This document shows positions 17,013 to 27,590 of a stretch of 64,000 nt of DNA, piece by piece. Numbering within the stretch: position 1 is the first letter of the stretch; each line of letters begins with the position of its first letter. The notes beneath the pieces were generated by a model. It did not search any database. It was given only the letters and a program-made list of their open reading frames with translations, and was not told the DNA's origin. Origin of the DNA: Schauerella fraxinea (GTDB lineage Bacteria; Pseudomonadota; Gammaproteobacteria; Burkholderiales; Burkholderiaceae_B). A program made the position numbers and the translations under genes. The stretch lies in the NCBI GenBank assembly GCA_030849945.1, contig JAVDKK010000003.1, positions 62,001 through 126,000 of the forward strand, in the 5' to 3' direction.

Positions 17013-17053
17013 AAACCCGCAGTGTTGTGTGCATGCACAACCTGCGGGTTTTT
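17013..17053 (+). terminator. Rho-independent terminator after the glycine-zipper lipoprotein gene
   Basis: A 10-bp stem (17013-17022 with 17042-17051) has an inner 6-bp stem (GTTGTG/CACAAC) and is followed by a T run. It separates the lipoprotein gene from the D-alanylation operon. Confidence 0.9.
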
Positions 17054-17176
17054 GCATTTTCGTTAAGCGCGCTGTCAGTTGGCGATCTTTAGAATCGCGC
17101 TGCAACCTTCTGTTGTCCATTGTTAAATCTCGCGATTCTTACTTCGCTATCACGGCATTTGGGGCGCAGCGTCATC

Positions 17177-17413
17177 ATGATCACTGAACAAGCCATGCAC
17201 GATCGTCTGGCCGAGATCGTCGAATCCATCATTTTGAAGAAAGTCACGGCCGACACGCCCCTGATCGAATCGGGTTTGGTCGACTCCCTGTCTGCCGTGG
17301 ATATCACGCTTGCTGTGGAAAGCGCGTTCGGCTGTAGCATTCCGGCCCCGGAAATTGCCGAGCACTTGCAGTCGGTTCGTATGCTTGCCGACTATGTCGC
17401 TGCTCACGCATAA
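17177..17413 (+). CDS. dltC: D-alanyl carrier protein, DltC-like acyl carrier protein
   Basis: This 78-residue acyl-carrier-fold protein carries D-alanine on a 4'-phosphopantetheine arm. The attachment site is Ser37 in LVDSLSAVD, and the length matches DltC. An upstream in-frame start at 17120 exists, but MITEQAMHDRL fits the family. It is the first gene of the operon and overlaps dltD by 20 bp. DltA would load it with D-alanine, and DltB/DltX/DltD would use it at the membrane. The same set is known in Bordetella as the dra locus. Confidence 0.85.
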   Translation: MITEQAMHDRLAEIVESIILKKVTADTPLIESGLVDSLSAVDITLAVESAFGCSIPAPEIAEHLQSVRMLADYVAAHA

Positions 17414-18581
17414 CAGCCGGCTGCTGTCGCATATCGCGGCGGCCACGACGGCCGCCGTGTTGGCCTTGGGCCTCTACATCGCCGGCGACGATTTTCTGGA
17501 TCGGTTGCCGTTGCCCGTGCAGTTGCCAACGGCCGCGACCACAACGGCGACAGACAATTACCTGCCCAATCTAGGTCCCGATTGGGGCACGCAAAACGTC
17601 AATATCGGGCGGTTGGCCAACGCGCTGTCGGACGGTACCTTGACGGTGCTGGGTTCGTCGGAGCTGTCCAGCCACGATCTGCGCTTCGTGCCGTACCGGT
17701 TCTTTCCGCAAGAATTGAAGATGCCGACGCTGGCCTATGGCCATGCGATGTTTCAGTCCTACGGCATCTTCAGCGTGCTTGAATCGATCTCGGATTCGCT
17801 CACGCCCAATACGCGCCTCGTGATCATGGTGTCGCCGGCGTGGTTTGCGTCGGGCGGCCAACTGCCGCGCAGTGCCTTTGCCGAACACATCAGCGGTCCG
17901 GTGTGGGATCGGTTGTGGGATAAGCCCGCCACGCGCGACCAGATGCAATCGTGGATCAGCAATAACGCCAATTTCGGTTTGCTCTGGCTCATCGCAAATG
18001 GGCAAGCCTCGCAACTCAAGGACAAACTCGGACTGTGGTGGCGCGCCTATGGCGAACGTCCTGCCGACCGGCCGCGCAGCAAATTGAGCGTGCCGGCCCA
18101 CCGTTACGTGACGTGGCCGTCGGCGGGCAAGTTGTCGGCCTCGGGTTGGGACGCCTTGACGCAGGAAGCGCGCGCGGCCGAACGGGCACTGGGTGGCCAT
18201 AACCCCTACGACGTGCGGGACGACTACTACGAGCAGTTTCTCAAGCCGTTGGCCACGCCCGCGCACAACGAATTTGCCGACGTCAACCCGTTGACGCGTA
18301 CCGAGCTGGGCGACCTGGCGCGCGTGATGGCGTTATTGCAGCGGCACAAGGTGCGGGCGTATTTCGTCATGCAGCCCTTCAATCCCAAGTTGATCCTGGA
18401 CCACGATCGCTTCGATCCCGCGGTCGCGGCCTTCAAGGGCATGTGCGACCACTACGGCATGGGCTGTCTGGACATGTACAGCATGCCTTTCGAACCCGGC
18501 GTGGTGCGCGACGATATGCACCTCGCCGAATTGGGTTGGGCGATCGCCAACCGTGCGATAGCGGAGTACTTCACACGATGA
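17394..18581 (+). CDS. dltD: DltD-like D-alanyl transfer protein
   Basis: This 395-residue protein has an N-terminal membrane segment (about residues 11-30) and an extracytoplasmic SGNH/GDSL-like domain. The nucleophile motif is LGSSELSSHD (Ser88/Ser89), and the C-terminal Asp/His pair is in DDMHLAELGW. DltD completes D-alanine transfer to the acceptor outside the inner membrane. The ATG at 17394 lies within the end of dltC; the more upstream start at 17310 would overlap dltC further and lacks the signal anchor start. It ends in an ATGA overlap with dltX. The acceptor in a Gram-negative cell is not teichoic acid and is unknown here. Confidence 0.85.
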   Translation: MSLLTHNSRLLSHIAAATTAAVLALGLYIAGDDFLDRLPLPVQLPTAATTTATDNYLPNLGPDWGTQNVNIGRLANALSDGTLTVLGSSELSSHDLRFVPYRFFPQELKMPTLAYGHAMFQSYGIFSVLESISDSLTPNTRLVIMVSPAWFASGGQLPRSAFAEHISGPVWDRLWDKPATRDQMQSWISNNANFGLLWLIANGQASQLKDKLGLWWRAYGERPADRPRSKLSVPAHRYVTWPSAGKLSASGWDALTQEARAAERALGGHNPYDVRDDYYEQFLKPLATPAHNEFADVNPLTRTELGDLARVMALLQRHKVRAYFVMQPFNPKLILDHDRFDPAVAAFKGMCDHYGMGCLDMYSMPFEPGVVRDDMHLAELGWAIANRAIAEYFTR

Positions 18582-18703
18582 AACGTTTTATGTGGCACCT
18601 CTGTTTGTACGTTGGTCTGATCCTGGTGTTTATCCTGCAGGCGCAGCCCACCACGGGCAGTGGCGGACCGATCAAGGTCGAATTCCAGTACCAGCAATTC
18701 TGA
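18578..18703 (+). CDS. dltX: DltX-like membrane microprotein
   Basis: This 41-residue ORF starts with an ATG that overlaps the dltD stop (ATGA) and ends five bases before the dltB start. It has a short basic start, one membrane segment (about residues 7-23) and a C terminus ending FQYQQF. DltX of Firmicutes is a similar single-pass peptide whose C-terminal aromatic motif (F-x-Y-x-x-F) acts with DltB and DltD. Position, size, topology and end motif all fit. It is easily missed because a longer unrelated in-frame start exists upstream. Confidence 0.82.
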   Translation: MKRFMWHLCLYVGLILVFILQAQPTTGSGGPIKVEFQYQQF

Positions 18704-18708
18704 TCGCC

Positions 18709-19836
18709 ATGGAACTCTTCGGCAGTTTCGGCTTTTTCGGTAGCGCCATCGCGGGCGGTCTGGGGTTGCTCGCCTATCGCTTCTTTGCGGCACCGTTGCG
18801 CCTGTCTTACCGGCGGGTTGTGGGCCTTGTTGTGGTGGCGGCGTGGCTGGCCATTTTCTGGGAGCGGCCCTATCAACCGTTAGGGTTGCTGGCAGTCACC
18901 AGCGGTGTGTTGTGGCTCGTGCGCCGCAGCTACATTCCCACTTGGGCAGCGGTGGTGCTTACGCTGGCGCCGTTGCTGGTGGTGAAGACGGGTGTGTCGA
19001 CGATGCCGGCGATGCTGGGCTTGTCATTCGCGACATTCCGCGCCATCGACGTGCTGCTGTTCTCGCAGCGCAACGAGCGCATCGATCCGCTGGACTACTT
19101 TGCGTATCTGTTCTTTCCGCTCACTTTGCTGGCAGGACCGATGTACCGGTGGAAGAATTTCCAGGCGGATCTGAAGCGCGGCTACGACGGGATATCGCTG
19201 AACAATTGGCTCACGGGTTTGGAGCTCGTGCTGCTTGGTGTGATCCAGAAGTTCGGTCTGGCCGAAGCGATCTGGCGGTTCGGGCTCAGCCAGGTCTCGG
19301 CGCAGGATTATTCGTTTACCGGCGTGGTGCTCAACGCATCGCTATACAGCTTTTATCTGTTCTTCGATTTCGCCGGTTATACAAGCATGGCCATCGGTGT
19401 GGGCATGTTCTTCGGGTTGTCGTTGCCGGGCAACTTCAAGAATCCGCTCGCCACACTCAACCCGCAGGATTTCTGGCGTCGGTGGCACATCAGTCTTTCC
19501 GAGTGGCTGCGCGACGTGGTGTTTATGCCGATCTACAAGGCGCTGTCCAAAACGGCATATTTCGGGCGCCATCGCCTGGCCGCACAAAACATCGGCATCT
19601 TTGCGACTCTGCTGGCGATGGGGGTGTGGAACGGACTCTCGTGGCATTACATCGCAAGCGGCGTGATGTTTGGCGCGTATTCGGTGGGCCATAATCTGCT
19701 GGTAAACGCCGCACGCACCCGGCCCGCCTGGCAGGCGGTGTTCGCCCAACCCGCGATCAAGTTCGCGGGCCGCATATTGACCCTCGTGCTCGTCGCGCTG
19801 GCGCTTTATGTGTTCAGCGGCCGCAGTCCGATTTGA
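18709..19836 (+). CDS. dltB: DltB-like MBOAT O-acyltransferase
   Basis: This 375-residue polytopic inner-membrane protein of the MBOAT family moves D-alanine from DltC across the membrane. It has the family segments FPLTLLAGPMYRWKNF, FFDFAGYTSMAIGVG and NPQDFWRRWHISLSEWL. The conserved catalytic His313 sits in WNGLSWHYIASG. The ATG at 18709 is chosen because the frame upstream of it overlaps dltX. Next to dltX (5 bp) and dltA (17 bp), it completes the D-alanylation set. Confidence 0.9.
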   Translation: MELFGSFGFFGSAIAGGLGLLAYRFFAAPLRLSYRRVVGLVVVAAWLAIFWERPYQPLGLLAVTSGVLWLVRRSYIPTWAAVVLTLAPLLVVKTGVSTMPAMLGLSFATFRAIDVLLFSQRNERIDPLDYFAYLFFPLTLLAGPMYRWKNFQADLKRGYDGISLNNWLTGLELVLLGVIQKFGLAEAIWRFGLSQVSAQDYSFTGVVLNASLYSFYLFFDFAGYTSMAIGVGMFFGLSLPGNFKNPLATLNPQDFWRRWHISLSEWLRDVVFMPIYKALSKTAYFGRHRLAAQNIGIFATLLAMGVWNGLSWHYIASGVMFGAYSVGHNLLVNAARTRPAWQAVFAQPAIKFAGRILTLVLVALALYVFSGRSPI

Positions 19837-19853
19837 TCTTTTGAAGCGCGCCT

Positions 19854-21347
19854 ATGCATGTCGATCTGTCTTCAGCCTGCTTTACCGATCTGACGCATCG
19901 CCCCGATGCACCCGCTGTAATCGGGGCGGATCGCACGCTCACGTGGCAGCAGTTGCATGACGACGCGCACGCATGGGCCGCACGCGCCCGTGTCGCCGGT
20001 CTGACGGCCGACGTGCCGGTAGCCATTTACGGTCATAAAGAGGCCGCATTCTTTGTGGCGATGGTGGGGTGCCTGCTGGCGGGTCTGCCGTTCGTTCCGA
20101 TCGATACGCTCTATCCGCGCGAACGTATGCTGCGCGTGGTCGAGATCGCCCGCGCCGGGGCCGTCTACGACGCGGCTGAGGACGACTTCTTGCCGGGCGC
20201 GCCGGGTGGCGGCACGCCCTTGGCCGAGAAAAACGTCACCTACGTGATGTTTACCTCGGGCAGCACGGGCGATCCCAAGGGCGTGCAGATCGGCCGCGAG
20301 AGTGTGGCGTTGCTGGCTGAGTGGATGCGCGGCTGCTTTGGTTTGGGCGATGCGCCGGTGTTCATGAACCAGGCACCGTTCAGTTTCGACCTATCGATGT
20401 ATGAGGTTTTTGGCACGTTGGCCACTGGCGGCGTGTGCGTGCTGAATGCGCGCGAGCGCATTGCGAATGGCGCGGCATGGTTCGAAAGTCTGGCGGAGGC
20501 CGGTATCACGGTATGGGTGTCGACCCCATCGTTTGCGCACCAGCAACTATTGCACGCCGGTTTCTCGCCCGAACACCTGCCGAGCCTCAAGCTCTTCCTT
20601 TTTTGCGGTGAGCCGCTGCCTGTGGCATTGGCCAAAAAGCTGCGGGCGCGATTTCCTTCCGCGCGGATCTTGAACACGTACGGCCCCACGGAGGCCACGG
20701 TGGCCACCACGTGGATCGAAATCGACGACGCGCTTCTGGCTGCGCATCCGCAAGTGCCGATTGGTTATGCCAAGCCCGATTCGACGGTATGGGTGGCGGG
20801 GGAAGAACTGTGCATCGCAGGCGACCATGTCATGCGGGGCTATCTGAATCGGCCCGACCTCAATGCCACCAAACTTTTTACCGATGAATCGGGACGGCGC
20901 GCTTTTCGCACCGGCGACGTGGGGGAGCAGCGCGAGGATGGACTGCTGTTTTGCCGCGGGCGGCGTGACGATCAGATCAAGCTCAATGGTTATCGCATCG
21001 AGCTCAGCGAAGTCGACGCCGCACTCGATCACTTGAACGGCGTGCGCGCCGGCGCCTGCATTGTGCTGCGCCGCCCGGACGGGACTGCCGTGAGGTTGAT
21101 CGGGTTTGTCGAGCGGGCGCGAGGCGTGAAAGAGTGCGAGGGCTCGATGGGTTCGAAGGGCTCGGCGGGTGCGTTGCACATACAAGGCGCAGACGCCTTT
21201 GGTCAGTGGAAGCGCGTGCTCGGCGAACGGTTGCCGGTGTATATGGTGCCCACCGAATTGATCGTTTGCGAGAATTTGCCGATGTCGGCCAATCACAAGA
21301 TCGATCGTAAGGCGCTTGCCGCATGGTATGCGGCCATGCCGGCGTGA
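19854..21347 (+). CDS. dltA: D-alanine--D-alanyl carrier protein ligase
   Basis: DltA adenylates D-alanine and loads it on DltC. This 497-residue ANL-superfamily enzyme has the core motifs: phosphate loop YVMFTSGSTGDPKGV (130-144), NTYGPTEATVATT, FRTGDVGEQ, GRRDDQIKLNGYRIEL and the C-terminal catalytic Lys region NHKIDRKAL. A Gly/Ser/Lys-rich insert (about residues 420-440) sits in the C-terminal lobe. It is a single adenylation domain without condensation domains, which fits DltA rather than an NRPS. A strong terminator follows at 21408-21435. Confidence 0.92.
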   Translation: MHVDLSSACFTDLTHRPDAPAVIGADRTLTWQQLHDDAHAWAARARVAGLTADVPVAIYGHKEAAFFVAMVGCLLAGLPFVPIDTLYPRERMLRVVEIARAGAVYDAAEDDFLPGAPGGGTPLAEKNVTYVMFTSGSTGDPKGVQIGRESVALLAEWMRGCFGLGDAPVFMNQAPFSFDLSMYEVFGTLATGGVCVLNARERIANGAAWFESLAEAGITVWVSTPSFAHQQLLHAGFSPEHLPSLKLFLFCGEPLPVALAKKLRARFPSARILNTYGPTEATVATTWIEIDDALLAAHPQVPIGYAKPDSTVWVAGEELCIAGDHVMRGYLNRPDLNATKLFTDESGRRAFRTGDVGEQREDGLLFCRGRRDDQIKLNGYRIELSEVDAALDHLNGVRAGACIVLRRPDGTAVRLIGFVERARGVKECEGSMGSKGSAGALHIQGADAFGQWKRVLGERLPVYMVPTELIVCENLPMSANHKIDRKALAAWYAAMPA

Positions 21348-21407
21348 CCATGCACTTCAGCTTAAGCGGGGGATGGCGCGTAAGCGAGGGATAGCGCGCC
21401 CACGCAA

Positions 21408-21435
21408 ACAAAAACCCGCCGGAGCGGGTTTTTGT
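21408..21435. terminator. Bidirectional terminator between dltA and yggT-like gene
   Basis: A 12-bp perfect stem (21408-21419 with 21424-21435) with loop CGGA has an A run on the left and a T run on the right. It can end dltA on the plus strand and the YggT gene on the minus strand. Bases 21348-21533 hold no gene. Confidence 0.88.
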
Positions 21436-21533
21436 TATTCGACGCCAGCCTGGCTGATACGCCCTAGATTCGGGCTTCAAGATTCAGGCCAAGCGCCGAG
21501 TGTGTAGCCAAGCGCCAGGGTTCAGCTGTGAAA

Positions 21534-22094
21534 TTACAGCCCGAACAACCGGAAGCTTGCACGCGTGATGATCATCAGCAGCACTTGCGCCAGGATCAAC
21601 AGCACCAGCGGCGAGAAGTCGATCGTGGTGCGCGGCAGAATGCGGCGAATGGGATCGAGCAGCGGCGTGGTGAGCGTTTGCAGAAGCGGCATGAGCGGGG
21701 CGCCAGGATTGACCCACGACAGCACCGCCTGAACCAGTGTGAGCCACACGACCAGATTCAAAATCCATTTGACGACGGTGAGCAACGCCGCGCCGAGAGC
21801 CATCGGCAACGCCGAGACGGGCGGCAGCGTGCCGATGGCGGCCAGCCACATCAGGAAGAGGTACACCAGTGCGGCCAGCCAGGCGCCGACCAGGCAAGCC
21901 CATTCGATCCGGCCGCGGCTGGGGATCACGCGGCGTAAGGGGCCCACGAGCCAATCGGTGCCGCGAAACACGGCATGCGCCAAGGGATTGAGCGGGGGAA
22001 TACGCACGGCATGCATCCAGGCGCGAATAATGAGCGCGGCGCCAAAAAGCGTGAAGGCAATATCGAGCAAGAACCGGAGAATGTCGCCGATCAT
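21534..22094 (-). CDS. YggT-family integral membrane protein
   Basis: The 186-residue protein has two copies of the YggT unit: hydrophobic segments around MIGDILRFLLDIAFTLF and VVWLTLVQAVLSW, with the family motifs LNPLAHAVFRGTDWLVGPLR and PLLDPIRRILP. The family is widespread, sits in the inner membrane and has been linked to osmotic or ion stress and to division-site proteins; the exact function is unknown. No operon partner is evident. The next upstream gene (histone-H1-like, same strand) is separated by 190 bp with its own terminator. Confidence 0.9.
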   Translation of the reverse strand: MIGDILRFLLDIAFTLFGAALIIRAWMHAVRIPPLNPLAHAVFRGTDWLVGPLRRVIPSRGRIEWACLVGAWLAALVYLFLMWLAAIGTLPPVSALPMALGAALLTVVKWILNLVVWLTLVQAVLSWVNPGAPLMPLLQTLTTPLLDPIRRILPRTTIDFSPLVLLILAQVLLMIITRASFRLFGL

Positions 22095-22209
22095 GGTGTC
22101 ATCTGTCGCGTTGAGGTGGCGCTATTGTCGCACGCATAAGTGAAAATCGCCGCCCGCTCATACGAATGATAAACAGGCGAAAGATACGGCTGATCTCGGC
22201 GTGCAAATG

Positions 22210-22240
22210 AAAAAGCCACCTCGCATGAAGCGAGATGGCT
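22210..22240 (-). terminator. Terminator of the histone-H1-like gene
   Basis: On the minus strand an 11-bp stem (22240-22230 with 22224-22214, one G-T pair) with loop TTCAT is followed by TTTTT. It lies 45 bp after the stop codon of the gene at 22285-22866. Confidence 0.88.
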
Positions 22241-22284
22241 CGGTATCCGCGCGCCTTCAGCGGCGCGGATCGGGCATGGTCGTC

Positions 22285-22866
22285 TTAGGGACGGCCGCCC
22301 GTCGGGAACGGCCACGAGGCTGCCGGGTTCAGCGCGGTCTTCGTGCTGGATGCGGCGCCGGTTGCGGAAGGCTGTGCCGGCTTTTTGGCGGCAGTCTTCT
22401 TGGCAGGGGCTTTCTTGGTGGCGGGCTTCTTGGTCGCGGCGGGCTTGGCTGCCGGCTTGGCAGCGGCCGTCTTCTTCACAGCCGGCGCTTTTTTGGCAAC
22501 CGTTTTGGCCGTGGATTTCTTGGCTGGTGCCTTGGTGGCCGTCGACTTCTTGGCGACAGCTTTCTTGGCTACAGCCTTTTTAGCGACCGCTTTCTTGGCA
22601 ACGGCTTTCTTGGCCGGTGCTTTCTTGGCGGCAGCGACCTTCTTTACCGCCGTTTTTTTGGTTGCCGCTTTCTTGGCCGGAGCCTTCTTCGCTGCAACCT
22701 TCTTCACAGCGGCTTTCTTGGCCGGTGCTTTTTTAACGGCGGTCGTCTTCTTCACGGCGGCTTTGGTGGCCGTCGTTTTCTTTACTGCGGCTTTCGTCGC
22801 AGCGGGCTTCTTGGCGGCGGCTTTCTTGGCCGGTGCCTTCTTCGCAGCTTTTTTGGCTGTTGCCAT
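22285..22866 (-). CDS. Histone H1-like lysine/alanine-rich DNA-binding protein
   Basis: This 193-residue protein consists almost wholly of Lys, Ala, Pro and Thr in PAKKA/AVAKKA-type repeats, including four successive AVAKK units. It ends in a distinct motif, NPAASWPFPTGGRP. It resembles the eukaryotic H1 C-terminal tail and the Bordetella BpH1 protein, and should bind DNA non-specifically as a nucleoid protein. The coding DNA is itself repetitive, so length variation between strains is likely. A GAGCAAGACC region precedes the ATG. It is single-gene, with its own terminator. Confidence 0.9.
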   Translation of the reverse strand: MATAKKAAKKAPAKKAAAKKPAATKAAVKKTTATKAAVKKTTAVKKAPAKKAAVKKVAAKKAPAKKAATKKTAVKKVAAAKKAPAKKAVAKKAVAKKAVAKKAVAKKSTATKAPAKKSTAKTVAKKAPAVKKTAAAKPAAKPAATKKPATKKAPAKKTAAKKPAQPSATGAASSTKTALNPAASWPFPTGGRP

Positions 22867-23004
22867 GGTCTTGCTCCTTAGGTTCAGGGGTCCCAGAACT
22901 TAAACCCGCGCGCCTCAGGAGGAGTCGCTCGGGTTATTCATCGGCACATACCGGCGGCATGACAAGCATGCCGAAAAGTGGTGTGCGCTAATGAATACGG
23001 CACA

Positions 23005-23051
23005 GCCATTTGAACTGGCCCCCGCGGCTAACGCGGGCCATTTCAAATGGC
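23005..23051. other. Large near-perfect hairpin between nrdB and the H1-like gene
   Basis: Outer arms GCCATTTGAA (23005-23014) and TTCAAATGGC (23042-23051) pair perfectly, and inner arms of GC-rich sequence (TGGCCC/GGGCCA and CCGCG/CGCGG type) extend the stem. There is no T run on either side. It may end or stabilise the nrdAB message or be a repeat-type palindrome. Bases 22867-23122 hold no gene. Confidence 0.7.
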
Positions 23052-23122
23052 GACGGTACGCGCACGGGATCACCCGCTTGCGTACCGCTTTATTCAACGT
23101 GTCCGAACACCCCGACCAGGGA

Positions 23123-24316
23123 TCACTCCCAGTTCAGCGCGCCTCCGGTCTGATATTCGATCACGCGTGTTTCAAAAAAGTTGCGTTCCTTCTTCAGGTC
23201 GATCATTTCGGCCATCCACGGGAAGGGATTTTCTTCCTGCGCGTAGAGCGGCTCGATACCGATTTGCTGGCAACGGCGATTGGCGATGAAGCGCAGATAC
23301 GACTTGAACATCGGTGCATTCAAACCCAAAACACCGCGCGGCATCGTGTCTTCGGCGTAAGCGTATTCCAGTTCGACCGCTTTGCGGAAGAGTTCGCGAA
23401 TTTCTTCGCGGAATGCCGGTGTCCAAAGATGCGGATTTTCGAGCTTCACCGTGTTGATCAGATCGATACCGAAGTTGCAGTGCATGGATTCATCGCGGAG
23501 GATGTACATGTACTGCTCGGCGGCGCCGGTCATTTTGTTCTGGCGGCCCAAAGCCAGAATCTGGGTAAAGCCCACGTAAAAGAACAGTCCTTCCATCAAG
23601 CATGCGAAGACGATCAACGACTTCAACAGCGTCTGGTCCGCATCGGGCGTGCCCGTTTTGAAATGCGGATCGGCGATGGCATCGATAAACGGAATCAGGA
23701 ACTCGTCTTTTGCGCGAATCGAAGGCACTTCGTTATACGCATTGAAGATTTCCGCTTCGTCCAGATCCAGGCTTTCGACGATGTACTGATAGGCGTGCGT
23801 GTGGATCGCTTCTTCAAACGCCTGGCGCAGCAGGAACTGGCGCGCTTCGGGCGCCGTGATGTGGCGATAGGTGCCCAGCACGATGTTGTTGGCGGCCAGC
23901 GAATCGGCCGTCACGAAGAAACCCAGGTTGCGCTTGACGATGCGGCGCTCGTCGTCGGTCAGGCCGTTGGGGTTCTTCCACAGCGCGATGTCACGCGACA
24001 TGTTCACTTCCTGCGGCATCCAGTGGTTGGCGCAGGTGGCGAGGTATTTTTCCCACGCCCACTTGTACTTGAACGGCACCAGCTGGTTGACGTCGGTCGT
24101 ACCGTTGATGATGCGTTTGTCGGCCGCTTTGACGCGATGCGCCGTGGCGGCTTCGTCCGCTGCCGGCTCGGCAGTGGCGGGGGTGGGCTGGGGCAGCGCC
24201 GCGTCGTTGAACGCGTTGGTTGCCGCGCGCACCGGCTCGGCCTGGGCAGGACCGCGGCCCGACGCGGGCGTCGGCGCAGGCTGCGTGGCGAGAGGTTCGT
24301 CGTCCCAATTAATCAT
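23123..24316 (-). CDS. nrdB: Ribonucleoside-diphosphate reductase, class Ia beta subunit
   Basis: NrdB holds the diiron-tyrosyl cofactor that starts ribonucleotide reduction in NrdA. The 397-residue protein has the metal ligands and radical Tyr in FEEAIHTHAYQY (Glu, His, Tyr spacing as in E. coli Glu115, His118, Tyr122), ACLMEGLFFYVGF and LRDESMHCNF. The C-terminal end GGALNWE is the type of tail that docks on NrdA. The first ~65 residues are an Ala/Pro-rich extension compared with E. coli. It follows nrdA by 21 bp and shares its promoter. Confidence 0.96.
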   Translation of the reverse strand: MINWDDEPLATQPAPTPASGRGPAQAEPVRAATNAFNDAALPQPTPATAEPAADEAATAHRVKAADKRIINGTTDVNQLVPFKYKWAWEKYLATCANHWMPQEVNMSRDIALWKNPNGLTDDERRIVKRNLGFFVTADSLAANNIVLGTYRHITAPEARQFLLRQAFEEAIHTHAYQYIVESLDLDEAEIFNAYNEVPSIRAKDEFLIPFIDAIADPHFKTGTPDADQTLLKSLIVFACLMEGLFFYVGFTQILALGRQNKMTGAAEQYMYILRDESMHCNFGIDLINTVKLENPHLWTPAFREEIRELFRKAVELEYAYAEDTMPRGVLGLNAPMFKSYLRFIANRRCQQIGIEPLYAQEENPFPWMAEMIDLKKERNFFETRVIEYQTGGALNWE

Positions 24317-24337
24317 AAATGCTTTCTCCAGCGTCGG

Positions 24338-27253
<2,916 letters not shown>

Positions 27254-27403
27254 GGAAGCTCCTAGTATGCGTGGAATGCGTGATGAAGGAACTGGCCGAT
27301 CGAGGCCAATTCCGAAGTAAAGGGGTGAGGCGTGAAAGCGTGGGACAGGTGAGTCAAATACGACTGCGGCGCGCTAGAAGGATTAGACTTTTTCCTTCTC
27401 TGG

Positions 27404-27419
27404 CCACTAGATGTAGTGT
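27404..27419 (-). promoter_or_regulatory. NrdR box 1 upstream of nrdAB
   Basis: On the minus strand the site reads ACACTACATCTAGTGG, close to the known NrdR consensus (ACAC-W-A-T-A-T-M-T-W-GTGT type palindrome). Its start is 31 bp from the second box, the three-turn phasing typical of NrdR box pairs. It lies downstream of the predicted -10. Confidence 0.85.
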
Positions 27420-27434
27420 GTGTCCGTGGCGTCG

Positions 27435-27450
27435 GCACCAATTCTAGTGA
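27435..27450 (-). promoter_or_regulatory. NrdR box 2 upstream of nrdAB
   Basis: On the minus strand the site reads TCACTAGAATTGGTGC, a degenerate partner of box 1. Fifteen bases separate the two boxes. It contains the predicted -10 hexamer TAGAAT, so NrdR binding would block RNA polymerase. Confidence 0.8.
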
Positions 27451-27469
27451 CCTTGGCCGTTCGGATCAA
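27441..27469 (-). promoter_or_regulatory. nrdAB promoter
   Basis: Minus-strand -35 TTGATC (27469-27464) and -10 TAGAAT (27446-27441) are separated by exactly 17 bases. The start point would lie near 27434, between the NrdR boxes, giving a leader of about 180 bases. Confidence 0.7.
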
Positions 27470-27523
27470 GTCAAAAGTTTACTTGACGAACCGGACGAAA
27501 AATGCAAATTCGCGACTGCCTTT

Positions 27524-27568
27524 AAAAAAACGAAATCGCCCGGCGCGCAGAGCCTGCGCGGCGGGCGA
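27524..27568 (-). terminator. Terminator of the indolepyruvate oxidoreductase gene
   Basis: On the minus strand a 14-bp GC-rich stem (27568-27555 with 27549-27536, one mismatch) is followed by TTTCG and then a run of seven T. It lies just after the stop at 27591. The 337-bp gap 27254-27590 holds only this and the nrdAB control region. Confidence 0.88.
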
Positions 27569-27590
27569 AGTGACTACTTAGAATGCCGTT

